64,000 bases of DNA. Source: an uncultured Prevotellaceae bacterium (GTDB lineage: Bacteria > Bacteroidota > Bacteroidia > Bacteroidales > Bacteroidaceae). A program made the translations under genes and the position numbers. The number at the start of each line of letters is the position of its first letter. Positions within the stretch are counted from its first letter, which is position 1. Under the pieces are notes generated by a model, which was not told where the DNA came from, ran no database searches, and saw nothing but the letters and a program-made list of their open reading frames with translations. Shown here one piece after another: positions 18,721-29,100 of this stretch. The stretch is taken from contig CACWSX010000007.1 in NCBI GenBank assembly GCA_902763615.1, positions 24,185-88,184 on the forward strand, written 5' to 3'.

Positions 18721-21315
18721 TTACAAATTGACTTCCATGATTTTTTTCTTCAGATCCTTGTCCAACGAACTGTTGCCAATGAGAATCTCGTAATTACCAT
18801 TTTTCACACGCATGGTGTTGGCCTCCGGATCCCAGAATTCAAAGGCTTTACTATCAAACGTCAATCTGGCATTGACCGTCTGTCCTGCCTTCACATCCAC
18901 ACGCTTGAAAGCACGAAGGCTCTTTAACGGTCCATCAGGATCCTGCAAATTGCGGATATAAAGCTGGAGAATCTCCGTACCATCACACTGACCGATGTTC
19001 TTGACGGGAACAGTAATATTGAATCCAGGATTCTGAACGGATGTCTCAATTAAAGTGGGCTCGCCTACCTCAAACTGTGTGTATGACAAGCCATAGCCGA
19101 AGGGGAAGAGGGCATCGTTGAAATAACGATAGGTACGCCCCTTCATGGAATAGTCCTCATAGTCAGGCAGTTGGCTGCTGCTCTTATAGAACGTCACAGG
19201 CAGTTTGCCACAGGGGTTATAATCGCCAAAGAGCACATCAGCCACAGCTGTTCCACCCTCCTGGCCAGGATACCACGCCTGGACAATAGCCTCGCAGGTC
19301 TCTGTCTCTGGCAACAGCGCAATGGCAGAACCAGAACAGTTCACGAAGATTACCTTCTTGCCTGCGTCCTTCAGCGCCTTCAGGAAATCACGCTGTACCT
19401 TGGGTAGTTCGATATGGGTACGGTCACCACCCTTGAAACCATCGATATCCACAGGCATCTCCTCACCCTCGAGAGCAGAAGAGATACCACCCACGAAGAT
19501 CACCTTATCGATGCCCTTCAGCTGACTGATAATCTGCTGATAATCGATGGGCAGTTCCTTAGCGACATTGATTTTCAGATTGGCATTGTAGGTATGAACA
19601 TGCGAGAAACGTACCTCGATGTTATAGCTCTTACCCTTTTCTGCCTGAATGGCCACACGGTTAGGTGTAGTGCGCCAAATGCGATGACGGAACTTACGAT
19701 CACCGTCGATATAAAGTTCGAACTGTCCGCAACCATCCACATTCACGACATACTCGCCTGACTCCTTTGGCGTAAAGACAGTCTCATACTTGGCTGAGAA
19801 ATCTTCAAGCTGGACACCAGGGGCGAAGTTATGCATACCAAAGGTGGTGACGGCGATAGGCTGGGTATAGTATTGAGTCGTCACGGGCTTACCCTCCATA
19901 CGACGGTTGTTCCAGAACGTACCCTTCATACCCTTCTTACCCTCAAAACTGCACTGCGAAGCCATCAGACTCTCCATCACTTTGTCGTAAGTCAGGTCAC
20001 AACCAGCATGGTAGAAGAGTTTCTTCTGTTTGGCCTTGATACCGTCGAGGATCGTAATGGTATGATTCGGTGTACCGTTATAGTTACCCCACATCAAGGG
20101 CTCATTGTCGGCATTCGGACCAATCACGGCAATCTTCTCTCTATTCTTCTGCAGGGGCAGGATATTACCCTTATTCTGCAACAGCACAATCGTCTGGCGG
20201 GCCATATCGAGGGCAATCTGACGATGCTGCTTGGAGTCCATGATAGAATACGGAATCTTCGACCATTCCACCAGCGAGGGATCATCCATCTCACCCAGGT
20301 CAAAACGGCCCTCGAGCAGACGGATCACGTGCTTATCGACCTCGGCTTCCGTGATAAAACCACGTTTCACGGCCTCAGGGATGCTACGATAGGCATAGCC
20401 ATAGCCGCACTCCACATCCGTTCCGGCGATGGTGGCTTTGGCAGAAGCATGCACAGGACTGGAAGAAGACTTATGCGACTCGTAGAAATCGGACACGGCA
20501 CCACAGTCGCTGACGACGAGGTACTCAAAGCCCCACTCATCGCGGAGGATGGTCTGCAACAGACGCTGCGAACCACAGCAGGGATCATCATCCAGACGCT
20601 GATAGGCACACATCACCTCACGCACCTTCGCATCCTGTACCAATGTCTTGAAGGCTGGCATATAGGTCTCCCACATATCACGTGGCGACACATTGGTGAG
20701 GTTGGCGCTGTGACGCGTATACTCAGGACCGCTATGAACGGCATAGTGCTTGGCACAGGCCCAGAGCTTACGATACTTCGCATCCTCAGGTCCCTGCAGG
20801 CCCTTCACCACCTGGGTGCCCATCACAGAGGTCAGATAGGGATCCTCACCGTAGGTCTCCTGTCCCCTGCCCCATCGCGGATCGCGGAAGATATTCACAT
20901 TCGGTGTCCAGACGGAAAGGCTATGGAACTTCTCATCCTCGCCTGAGCCACGATACATTCGCTCGTTATACTGGGCACGGAACTCCGTACTGGCAGCATC
21001 GAACACCTTATACAACAAATCAGGATTAAACGACGAAGCCATTGCTATCGGCTCTGGGAACACGGTGACATTGCCCATGTTGGCAGCGCCATGCAGGGCC
21101 TCACTCCACCAGAAGAACTTCTTGATGCCCAAACGGGGGATGGCAGGACTCTCATCCAACATCAGCTTGGCCTTCTCCTCAAGGGTCAGTCTGCTACACA
21201 AATCCTTGGCACGTTCCTTAGCACTCAGATTAGGATTCTGGTAAGGAAACGTCTGTGCCGACACGAACTGGCCGGCACAGAACAACAAAACAATTGATAA
21301 TAAGCGATGATTCAT
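18721..21315 (-). CDS. GH3 beta-xylosidase with PA14 domain
   Basis: An 864-residue secreted GH3 enzyme. The sequence PAIPRLGIKKFFWWSEALHG and the nucleophile region YLVVSDCGAVSDFYESH are typical of GH3 beta-xylosidases. A PA14 insert (GTFWNNRRMEGKPV through VNVDGCGQFELYIDGDRKF) interrupts the second domain, and a fibronectin-III-like domain (ITVPVKNIGQCDGTEILQLY) ends the protein. Several such xylosidases (Xyl3 group) are described in P. ruminicola. As first gene of the operon it would release xylose from xylo-oligosaccharides made by GH10 and GH8. The promoter carries a GTAACA site and a large inverted repeat. Confidence 0.9.
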   Translation of the reverse strand: MNHRLLSIVLLFCAGQFVSAQTFPYQNPNLSAKERAKDLCSRLTLEEKAKLMLDESPAIPRLGIKKFFWWSEALHGAANMGNVTVFPEPIAMASSFNPDLLYKVFDAASTEFRAQYNERMYRGSGEDEKFHSLSVWTPNVNIFRDPRWGRGQETYGEDPYLTSVMGTQVVKGLQGPEDAKYRKLWACAKHYAVHSGPEYTRHSANLTNVSPRDMWETYMPAFKTLVQDAKVREVMCAYQRLDDDPCCGSQRLLQTILRDEWGFEYLVVSDCGAVSDFYESHKSSSSPVHASAKATIAGTDVECGYGYAYRSIPEAVKRGFITEAEVDKHVIRLLEGRFDLGEMDDPSLVEWSKIPYSIMDSKQHRQIALDMARQTIVLLQNKGNILPLQKNREKIAVIGPNADNEPLMWGNYNGTPNHTITILDGIKAKQKKLFYHAGCDLTYDKVMESLMASQCSFEGKKGMKGTFWNNRRMEGKPVTTQYYTQPIAVTTFGMHNFAPGVQLEDFSAKYETVFTPKESGEYVVNVDGCGQFELYIDGDRKFRHRIWRTTPNRVAIQAEKGKSYNIEVRFSHVHTYNANLKINVAKELPIDYQQIISQLKGIDKVIFVGGISSALEGEEMPVDIDGFKGGDRTHIELPKVQRDFLKALKDAGKKVIFVNCSGSAIALLPETETCEAIVQAWYPGQEGGTAVADVLFGDYNPCGKLPVTFYKSSSQLPDYEDYSMKGRTYRYFNDALFPFGYGLSYTQFEVGEPTLIETSVQNPGFNITVPVKNIGQCDGTEILQLYIRNLQDPDGPLKSLRAFKRVDVKAGQTVNARLTFDSKAFEFWDPEANTMRVKNGNYEILIGNSSLDKDLKKKIMEVNL

Positions 21316-21342
21316 TTATTTAGTTTTTACTTGATTCCGCTG

Positions 21343-21410
21343 CAAAGGTAGAAAAAATATGAGACATGTGTATTGGTATATGTCTCATATTCTTTTGAAG
21401 ATGTAACATC
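21343..21410 (-). promoter_or_regulatory. GH3 operon promoter with phased GTAACA site
   Basis: -7 box TACCTTTG (21343-21350) with no -33 consensus. GATGTAACATC (21400-21410) places GTAACA exactly 53 bp upstream of the -7 box. At 32 bp the weaker GTCTCA occurs inside the inverted repeat listed separately. Confidence 0.6.
21356..21391 (-). terminator. 12-bp inverted repeat: terminator of the upstream gene and/or operator
   Basis: Perfect arms AATATGAGACAT/ATGTCTCATATT with a 12-base spacer, followed on the minus strand by TTTTTC. It lies between the stop at 21427 and the GH3 -7 box, which starts 6 bp beyond it. It could end the upstream transcript or act as an operator over the -33 position. 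Confidence 0.5.
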
Positions 21411-21426
21411 AGATTGATTTCCAATC

Positions 21427-22938
21427 CTAATTGCCTTTAGGATCCTTGGTCTGCGTGGCAACACGGTTCTTACCTAACAAGCCAGTTGCCGTCTCCCGGG
21501 GATGGGCATCAAGGACCCGAGAGGCAAAATCCGGGGTATTATAAGAATACATTGACTGCTGATAATAATGACGAGGATTCCGTTGTGGCAAAAGGAAGGG
21601 CTTAGTAGCCTTACCCGTCTGTTTATCGAAGTGTGAGAAGTAAAGACGGGTATACAGCCCGTCCTCGCTACGACTAGTAAAGAGGAACCAACTGCTATTC
21701 GTATTCCAGTTATGGAAACTGTCCGAAAGGGCACTGTTCACTTCATCAATCGACCGTGTTTCACCGGTCTCCAGATCGAGAAGCCACAGATCTGCCTCAG
21801 GATGCCAGATAGAAAAATAGCCATAATCCGTCTGGGTATACATTACATAGCGCCCATCGTAGGAAGGACGTGGCCAGCTAACGCTCTTGCCCGTTTCCAA
21901 GGTATTGATCAAGGTATCTACCAGTTCCCCTAATCTGCCCGTCTGTTCGTTGAAACTCACGCGACAGAGGCTGTACATCTCTTTGTCATAGTCCGTAGGG
22001 TAGACCTGCCGTTTGGCGGTGGTGAAATAGAGCCATTTGCCATCTGGCGAAAAGGCAGGTGTATTCTCAGCCCAAAAAACTTTCATGACAAGTGTATCAC
22101 GGAGGATAGTGTGCGTCTGAGTGTCATAGACAAACACGTCTGATGACGAGTCGTAGACCTCAATACGCTTATTTTTCATGTTCGAATGGAACATCTGCGA
22201 GGTCTTGTTGGTGGAGAAAGCGCAATAGCGCCCTCCCGGATGCCAATAGGGATAAACCATCGAGCCTCCTAGGGTGTCGTTCTTTGCCATCAGTATTTCA
22301 CCGGAAATCACCGTTGCCCCGTGTTCCCCACGCACATGGAACACATACTGATCCGGATTCGTGCGATTGGTGGTATGACAATTCACGCAATTACCATCCA
22401 CACGAGTATTCTGAAACAGTTCCGTTTCCTCGAAAGTGCCCAGATTGCGCTGATAGAGACCCATCTGACTATACAATTCATAGCTAGGTGGTATGCGACG
22501 ATAAGTAACGCCCCATTCCTCCAACGCATCAGCACTTACTTGAACGATAAAGTCGCGATATTGCAACCATTGTCCGTTCTTTTCAGCACAAACGGTGAAA
22601 GTCAGGACACCACCCTTATTCTGTTCCAACAACTGATGCCACGCATCGATATCAAAATCAGCATATGCACCATTAGCATGCAGACTACCCGCTTTCGAGC
22701 CTTTCACCTCTACATCGATGGTGGTAAAGTCTTCGTCTGCCATCGCGAAGTCCAGCGGTGCCAGACCCACGGGAATCGTTACGCCTGTGTAATCCGGGTA
22801 TATCTCGGGCAAGGCCTCCACCTTGCTCACATTCGTCGGTTTCTTACTGCATGCCGCTATACACAGGCATGCAAACAGCAACCAACACCTAACGCCCGAC
22901 ACCTTATTAATAAAATAGCATATCCTCACCATGATCAT
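21427..22938 (-). CDS. Lipoprotein with CxxCH haem motif and TolB-like beta-propeller
   Basis: A 503-residue protein with a lipobox (LCIAAC) near residue 30. A single c-type haem motif CVNCH occurs in DGNCVNCHTTNRTNP. Propeller repeats of the PD40/TolB type follow (GGRYCAFSTNKTSQMF, NTPAFSPDGKWLYFTT, RPSYDGRYVMYTQTD, WNTNSSWFLFTSRSEDG). The gene starts inside the end of the DUF6057-like gene (overlap about 30 bp), so the pair is co-translated. It has no evident xylan role. An electron-transfer or sensing role is a guess from the haem motif. An alternative ATG lies at 22932. Confidence 0.7.
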   Translation of the reverse strand: MIMVRICYFINKVSGVRCWLLFACLCIAACSKKPTNVSKVEALPEIYPDYTGVTIPVGLAPLDFAMADEDFTTIDVEVKGSKAGSLHANGAYADFDIDAWHQLLEQNKGGVLTFTVCAEKNGQWLQYRDFIVQVSADALEEWGVTYRRIPPSYELYSQMGLYQRNLGTFEETELFQNTRVDGNCVNCHTTNRTNPDQYVFHVRGEHGATVISGEILMAKNDTLGGSMVYPYWHPGGRYCAFSTNKTSQMFHSNMKNKRIEVYDSSSDVFVYDTQTHTILRDTLVMKVFWAENTPAFSPDGKWLYFTTAKRQVYPTDYDKEMYSLCRVSFNEQTGRLGELVDTLINTLETGKSVSWPRPSYDGRYVMYTQTDYGYFSIWHPEADLWLLDLETGETRSIDEVNSALSDSFHNWNTNSSWFLFTSRSEDGLYTRLYFSHFDKQTGKATKPFLLPQRNPRHYYQQSMYSYNTPDFASRVLDAHPRETATGLLGKNRVATQTKDPKGN

Positions 22939-24124
22939 ATATCTCTTTCAATTGATGGAAATGCGGATGTTGCTTCATCAATTCGGGTTGTTTTACCATA
23001 TTCTTCATCTTCCTGGCCCAGCCGCGATAGAAAGTTGTCTGTTCTAAAAGCGAAAGATATTTCAGAGCGACCTTGGGATTGCCGGTAATCATGTTTGTCT
23101 GCACCAATTGCTGCAGGGGTCTTGCACTCTTATTATAATTAGGTATGGCCTCCATGGCCTCAAAGGCGGCACGCTGCGACATGTTCGTCATGCCTAAAGG
23201 CATACAGACCTCGCTCATAAGGAAAGCCGAAGGGATGTTCTTCAGCGCACGTTGGTCTAAATTGATACGCCGCATAACCTCTTGCTGGTCGATACGCTTC
23301 TGCTGCCACATGACGATGAGCACTGCATTATTGACGGATAATGATTCCGAGCCTTTCTGATGATACTTCTCAATCATCTCGTCCCAACGTTGCTGGCGCA
23401 TCAGCATATCGTATTCCATCTCTTCGAAAGTGCCCATAGTCTCTTTCTCCCAATAGTAATCGACACCACGGGCAATTTGTTTTAACGGATAGGGTGTAAG
23501 CCAAGAACTACCAACAACACAGAATACCAAAAGGATCAGAGGGGTAATCCTAAGCATCACATTTGAACCACGCGTAAACAGAAGATACAACGCCAGAAGA
23601 ACCATAGCCGGACCTAATAGCCAATAGCCTATGGGAATCAATGCAAAAGCCGCAATCCGACAGGCTTTCTGATGCTTTGGCAACAAATTCATCAGTACCA
23701 ACGTCAGCAATACAGCAACGATTGGTGTCATTGGGATTTTTGGATTACAAGCCAGATACCAGAGGATGACTGAGGGAATAAAGCTCAACAGATAAACCCA
23801 ACTGCTTTTTGCCGTTCTCTGTTTGCTTCTCATGAGCATCCATGTCAGCAATTGTACAGCCACCAGAAGCACGACATACCAAAGCGCACCATAAACATTC
23901 TTCACGAAAAACTGCACAATAAACTCACCCAGATACTGTGCCAATCCACCAGGCACAGCCAACCTTTCCATCAGATAATCGCTATTCCAAAGAAACAATT
24001 GCACCTGTTCCCTGGCTGCCATGAGAAAGGGCAGTTCAAACATCCAAAAACAGAACACCGCGACAGCAAACACTGTTGTCAGCATCCACCGCCAATTAGT
24101 TCCTATAATGATCTTCGCGTTCAT
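22907..24124 (-). CDS. Polytopic membrane protein, DUF6057-like
   Basis: A 405-residue protein. The first 250 residues hold about seven hydrophobic helices (MLTTVFAVAVFCFWMFELPF; LWYVVLLVAVQLLTWMLM; SWVYLLSFIPSVILWYLAC). The rest is a soluble helical, TPR-like tail (PLQQLVQTNMITGNPKVALKYLSLLEQ). I recognise it as a DUF6057-type protein of unknown function, which commonly precedes the haem-propeller lipoprotein in Bacteroidales. The ATG at 24124 is preferred over a GTG at 24133. A -7 box lies at 24144-24151, so it has its own promoter after the SusD terminator. Confidence 0.65.
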   Translation of the reverse strand: MNAKIIIGTNWRWMLTTVFAVAVFCFWMFELPFLMAAREQVQLFLWNSDYLMERLAVPGGLAQYLGEFIVQFFVKNVYGALWYVVLLVAVQLLTWMLMRSKQRTAKSSWVYLLSFIPSVILWYLACNPKIPMTPIVAVLLTLVLMNLLPKHQKACRIAAFALIPIGYWLLGPAMVLLALYLLFTRGSNVMLRITPLILLVFCVVGSSWLTPYPLKQIARGVDYYWEKETMGTFEEMEYDMLMRQQRWDEMIEKYHQKGSESLSVNNAVLIVMWQQKRIDQQEVMRRINLDQRALKNIPSAFLMSEVCMPLGMTNMSQRAAFEAMEAIPNYNKSARPLQQLVQTNMITGNPKVALKYLSLLEQTTFYRGWARKMKNMVKQPELMKQHPHFHQLKEIYDHGEDMLFY

Positions 24125-24143
24125 TGTTTTCACTTAGATGCTG

Positions 24144-24151
24144 CAAAGTTA
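24144..24151 (-). promoter_or_regulatory. -7 box of the DUF6057-propeller pair
   Basis: TAACTTTG on the minus strand, 20 bp from the ATG at 24124. No GTAACA motif occurs at 32 or 53 bp, unlike the xylan promoters. Confidence 0.45.
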
Positions 24152-24182
24152 CGAAGAATTCTCGAAACGCCATCTGTTTTAA

Positions 24183-24216
24183 CAAAAAAAGTGCTGCGTC
24201 TCTCGACACAGCACTT
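24183..24216 (-). terminator. Terminator of the SusC-SusD operon
   Basis: Twelve-pair stem (AAGTGCTG and TGTC pairing across a GAGA loop, one G-U pair) followed on the minus strand by a run of seven T. It lies about 80 bp after the SusD stop. Confidence 0.9.
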
Positions 24217-24293
24217 CTGAAAAATACTAAAACAATGTATACCTAAGTACAAATTATAATAATTCGATATATTAACTATAATTGTTCAGTTTA

Positions 24294-26177
24294 TTAATAT
24301 CCAGGATTCTGCTTAAGGAGCTGGTTCTTCAAAATCTCATCAGCCGGGATAGGCATATCCATCTTCTTGATATCGAAATCGAACTCACGCTTTGACCAAG
24401 GATAGTTTGCATAGTCTGAACCACCATCGTCCTTCGGATAGTTATAGTTGATATGGTCCTCGATGTAACCAGACTTGATCATATCCGGGCAGAGGCACCA
24501 CTCAGAGTTGAACTCCTTACGGCGCTCCTCGTTGACAGCAACTTTCCAAATCTCAGATGTATGTGTATAGCCTACGCGGTTAGCCTTAGCATGAAGTGCG
24601 GTGTAGTATTCCTTTGCAGAAGGAACGGTGACAGGCTCCTTCAACACACCAACAGGATATTCTGTCATGACAGAACTCTTGCCATTACCGGAATATACAT
24701 TGTTGAAGTGGGCAAAGTACTTGCTGTAGTCCTGACCAACGGTCAAGTTACCCCAAGCACGGTTACGGAGGATGTCAAGCTGTGCCCAGCCCGTAGCCTC
24801 GTCACCTGTACGGAAGCAGCACTCAGCATAGTCGAGCAGCACGTTGGCATAGCGCTTGCCGTAGATAATGGTCGGTGACCACATCTGCGTGCCCCATGAG
24901 TTACCGTCTGCAAATGCATTACGCCAGATCTTGGTAGTCCAGATAGCAGGTGCGAACTCACCATTGGTGAAGTGGAACTGCATCGTCTTAGTACCAGCCA
25001 GCACACCATCAGCATTGATGAAAGGCTTGACAACCTGGCCGGCATCGTTCTTCGTTCCGAGAGAGTCTTTCAGATAAGGATGGAATCCCCATACGACCTT
25101 TGAAGGCTCAATACCATACTTTTCCATCTGATCAACGGGCACAGCGCCAGTTGCGCAGGATGCGTCACGGCGGGTGTCACCAGGCTCATAGCAGGAATAC
25201 CACTCCCAAGAGAGGTACTGGGAGCCCCAGCCGCCGTTCTCAGGACAAGCGGTGAACCACTTGAACATGTTAGGATTACAGAAGGTGATGGTACGGTCGC
25301 CGCCCCAGCTGCTCCATTGTTCACCTTCGTCAGAGCACATAGCCCAGATGCACTCCTCGTTCCAGAATCCTGCAGGATCCCAGTTGGTGGCGAAGTTGGT
25401 AGCGAGCTTGTAGGTACCACTGTCGATAATGCTCTTCAACTCAGTTTTTGCTTTGGCATAGCAGTCACTGGCTGTTTCAGGACAACGGTATGCCTTCCAC
25501 ATGTAAGCGTCAGCCAGGTAAGCCTTGGCCATACCCTTGGTGCAACGGCCATACTGGTCATTGAAAGGTTTCCAGTCAAGCAGCTCGGCAGCCTTGGAGA
25601 AATCCTCGATAATGAAGTCCCACATCTCCTCGTAGGTCTCAGCGGCAGCCTTGTCGGGCGTGTTGTTGAAGTCCTCACCGGTAGCGAGCATAGGCACACG
25701 GCCGAAGGTGGTGGCCAGCCAGGTGTAGAAATAGCCACGGAGTGCGCGGGCTTCACCCTCACACAGTCTCTTTGCTTCAGGACTGATATCTGTAGCCTCC
25801 TCCAGACCAGCCAGATAGAGGTTGGCACGGCAGATGGCTGCGTAGGCATGAGCCCAACCTTCACCGAGTTCACCTACGTTGGCATCCCAGGTCTGATTGA
25901 GGAACTTCACATCCCAACCCGTACACTGGGTATCCATCGTCGGGTGGCTACCAGTAAACAGATTCGGCTTGTAGCCCCAGCTATTATCCTGCTTACTGAC
26001 GTTGTTGTAGGCATAGATACCATTCAAACCGCGACGGGCATATTCATCACCCGCAAACTGGGATTCAATGTCCAATATATCATATTGTGGTACGTCAAGG
26101 AAGTCATCGTTATTACATGAAGACAGCGCAACGATTCCCAGACCTGCCAATGCAAAATATTTAATTAACTTTTTCAT
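24294..26177 (-). CDS. SusD-like surface glycan-binding lipoprotein
   Basis: A 627-residue lipoprotein (lipobox LSSC followed by NNDDFLDVPQYDI). TPR-like helices and the RagB/SusD C-terminal part (RVGYTHTSEIWKVAVNEERRKEFNSEW, ending LLKQNPGY) are clear. It sits 17 bp downstream of the SusC-like gene and would form the lid of the TonB-dependent importer, binding xylo-oligosaccharides at the surface. The length is above that of many SusD proteins. It is the only SusD in the window. Confidence 0.95.
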   Translation of the reverse strand: MKKLIKYFALAGLGIVALSSCNNDDFLDVPQYDILDIESQFAGDEYARRGLNGIYAYNNVSKQDNSWGYKPNLFTGSHPTMDTQCTGWDVKFLNQTWDANVGELGEGWAHAYAAICRANLYLAGLEEATDISPEAKRLCEGEARALRGYFYTWLATTFGRVPMLATGEDFNNTPDKAAAETYEEMWDFIIEDFSKAAELLDWKPFNDQYGRCTKGMAKAYLADAYMWKAYRCPETASDCYAKAKTELKSIIDSGTYKLATNFATNWDPAGFWNEECIWAMCSDEGEQWSSWGGDRTITFCNPNMFKWFTACPENGGWGSQYLSWEWYSCYEPGDTRRDASCATGAVPVDQMEKYGIEPSKVVWGFHPYLKDSLGTKNDAGQVVKPFINADGVLAGTKTMQFHFTNGEFAPAIWTTKIWRNAFADGNSWGTQMWSPTIIYGKRYANVLLDYAECCFRTGDEATGWAQLDILRNRAWGNLTVGQDYSKYFAHFNNVYSGNGKSSVMTEYPVGVLKEPVTVPSAKEYYTALHAKANRVGYTHTSEIWKVAVNEERRKEFNSEWCLCPDMIKSGYIEDHINYNYPKDDGGSDYANYPWSKREFDFDIKKMDMPIPADEILKNQLLKQNPGY

Positions 26178-26194
26178 AATAGTTTTCTTTTTAT

Positions 26195-29100
26195 TTAGAA
26201 CGTGATATTAAGACCAAACTGGAATGTGCGAGGAGTAGCATAACGGCCGGTATCAAGACCGGTATAGATAACATCACCCTGACCAACTTCAGGATCGCCG
26301 TACTTGGTGTACGGAGAGATCGTGCAGAGGTTCTGGATAGCAAAGTATGCACGTGCTGCAGTAATGCCGATAGTGCTCAGCAGAGGCTTCGGGATATTGT
26401 AACCAATCTGGATATTGCTGATCTTCAGGAAGTTGCCATTCTCAATCCAGGCATCGCTAACGCGGCTGTTCTTGTTGTCGTCAAGACGAGTCAGACGAGG
26501 CAGTGAGGCACCCGTGTTGCTTGCGCTCCACATATTGTCGTAGCTTTCCTTGAGCAGGGCAGGCGTCCAGGAGTCATCAGAAGGATTCATGATGCTCATA
26601 CGCATCTTAGAGTACGAGAGGATGTCCATGCCGAAAACACCATGGGTGTAGATGCTGAAGTCCCAATCCTTGTAGGAAGCACTGATGTTCAGACCATAGT
26701 TGAATGAAGGCAGACCGTTGCCGAGGATCTGGCGGTCGCTGTCATCCAGCGTGCCGTTGTTATCGGTATCCACGAAGAGGAAATCACCCATTTTAGCATT
26801 CTGTCCCTGTGCCTTTGCCTTGGCCAGGTCCTCTTCAGAGTTGATGATGCCAGCCACCTTGTAGCCATAGTATGAACCTACGGCCTCGCCCTCACGGCAG
26901 ATAGAGTGGTTGTCCCATACAAAACCTGCTCCGTTGACTGCACCGACGTTTGAACCGTCCATTGTGTCTTCTGCAGAATAGGTGCTGTTGCTACCACCAC
27001 AGGTAGAAGTATAGTCAACACCCATCTTCTTGATCTTGTTAGTCAAGGTAGAACCATTGAATGCAACATTGATACCCCAATCCTTGTTCAGTTTCTTGTT
27101 ATAATTGATGGAGAACTCGAAACCCTTGTTGTCAATCTGACCGAAGTTGGTGTAGATTGAAGAATAACCAGATGATTTACGAATCTGACGCTCGATAAGC
27201 AGGTCCTTGGTCTTACGGATGAAGTAATCCATGGTAATGTTCAGGTCACCGTTCAGGAAGCCGAGGTCGAGACCGAAGTTCAGCTGTTCGTTGGTCTCCC
27301 ATTTCAGGTTGGTATCTACCAGAGGCGCATAGAAACCTTGCTCACGCTGGAATGCACCTGTAGAACCACCACCTCCATTAAGCGTATAGAACTGGTAGTT
27401 GGTATCAGCTGTTGTAAGGGCATATGTAGAACGACCAGCGAGACCACCGGCGTTACCTGTCTGACCCCAACCGATACGGATCTTGGCGTTGCTGATAGCC
27501 TGTACATCCTTCAGGAACGACTCTTCCTTGATGCGCCATGCAAGAGCTGCAGATGGGAAGGTTGCCCAACGGTTAGAAGATGTAAAGTTTGAAGAACCGT
27601 CACGACGTACGGTGGCAGTCAGAATATAACGGTCGAAGAGACTATAGATCAGACGTCCATAGTAGGAAATCGTACGAACCTTGGCATTGAAACCACCATT
27701 ACCACTAATAGATGATTTATCATCAGTTAATGAAATCAGACGGTTGTCGGCAGACAGGAACGTGTGTGCGCTAGCACTTACCCATGCACCCTCGTAATCA
27801 CTGACAGAGTTACCAGCCATCAAGGTCAGTGTGTTGAAATCAGTATCCCAAGTGTAAGTCAGGTAGGTTTCAATACCCTTTGTAAGACCCTTGCTCTGGC
27901 CGAGGCCGAAGTTGTAGTATTCCTTGTCGCGGCCTTCATAGTTGACCTTGGTCATTTTACCACCGAGCATATTATAACGCTCATACTTACCAGAGAACTC
28001 GTCATTATCTGAGTGGGTTTCAGTCCAGTTAGCGATAGAGTGGATGTTCAACTTATGCTCCTTAAGATTGAGAAGTGTGATATCAATATATGGGTTGATA
28101 GATACACGTGAATTACGGGTTTCACGACCAATCTCCATCTGAGTGGCATAGGGGTTCTGAGCACCAGCGCTCATACCTTCCCAACCGTCGGGTGTCGGAG
28201 CCTTACTTGCACCGTATGTGCCGTCAGCATTGACAACATTCACAAATACATGCTCACCAGTTACGTCGTCGATGTAGTCGAGTGACGGTGCCATCTGGGC
28301 GATATCACGCTGAGAAGAAAGGTTCTGGTTGTTACCAAGACCGATGTTATTACCCTTTATTCTTGAATACATATAGTTGATGTCACCACCGAACTCAATG
28401 TAATCGTTCACCTTGGACTTAACGCCTGCACGTGCCGTCAGACGATCATAGTTGGTATTGACAATGATACCCTTGTTCTTAAGGTAACCGATAGAGAAAT
28501 TGTACTGTGTCTTGTCAGAACCACCAGATGCAGAAATACCATATTGCTGCTTGAGACCAGTCTGGTACATCTGATCCTGCCAGTCAATATAGTTGCGTTT
28601 GCCGTCGTAAGCCTCTGCCCAGATCTGGTTGTTCAGTGTCTGTCCGTCGTTGGCCTTTGACTCGCGGATAGAACGGGCATAGTCATCACCCTTCAGTGTC
28701 TCGAGCTTGTAGGGAAGTGTCTGGAGACCCCAGTCGCCGGTGATGGTAACGTTCATCTTTCCCTTCTGACCGTGCTTGGTGGTGATCATGATGACACCGT
28801 TAGCACCTGCAGAACCGTAGATAGCGGTTGCAGAAGCGTCCTTCAACACCTCGATGCTCTCAATGTCGGCGGGATTGACGAAGTCGGCATTGGTACCAAC
28901 CTGTACACCGTCAACCACATAAAGAGGAGAAGCATCACCGTTGATGGTTCCGATACCACGGATACGGATGGCTGACTTCGTGCCAGGGGCACCGTCCTGA
29001 TTGGTAACCATCACACCGGCAGCGGCACCCTGGAGGGCCTGAGCGATGTTTACAGGAACCTTGCGCTCCATCTGCTCTTTGTTGATTGTGGCAACAGATC

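Noticed and set aside
19831-20946. 371-codon open frame opposite the GH3 xylosidase
   Set aside because: Antisense shadow; composition unlike the neighbouring real proteins.
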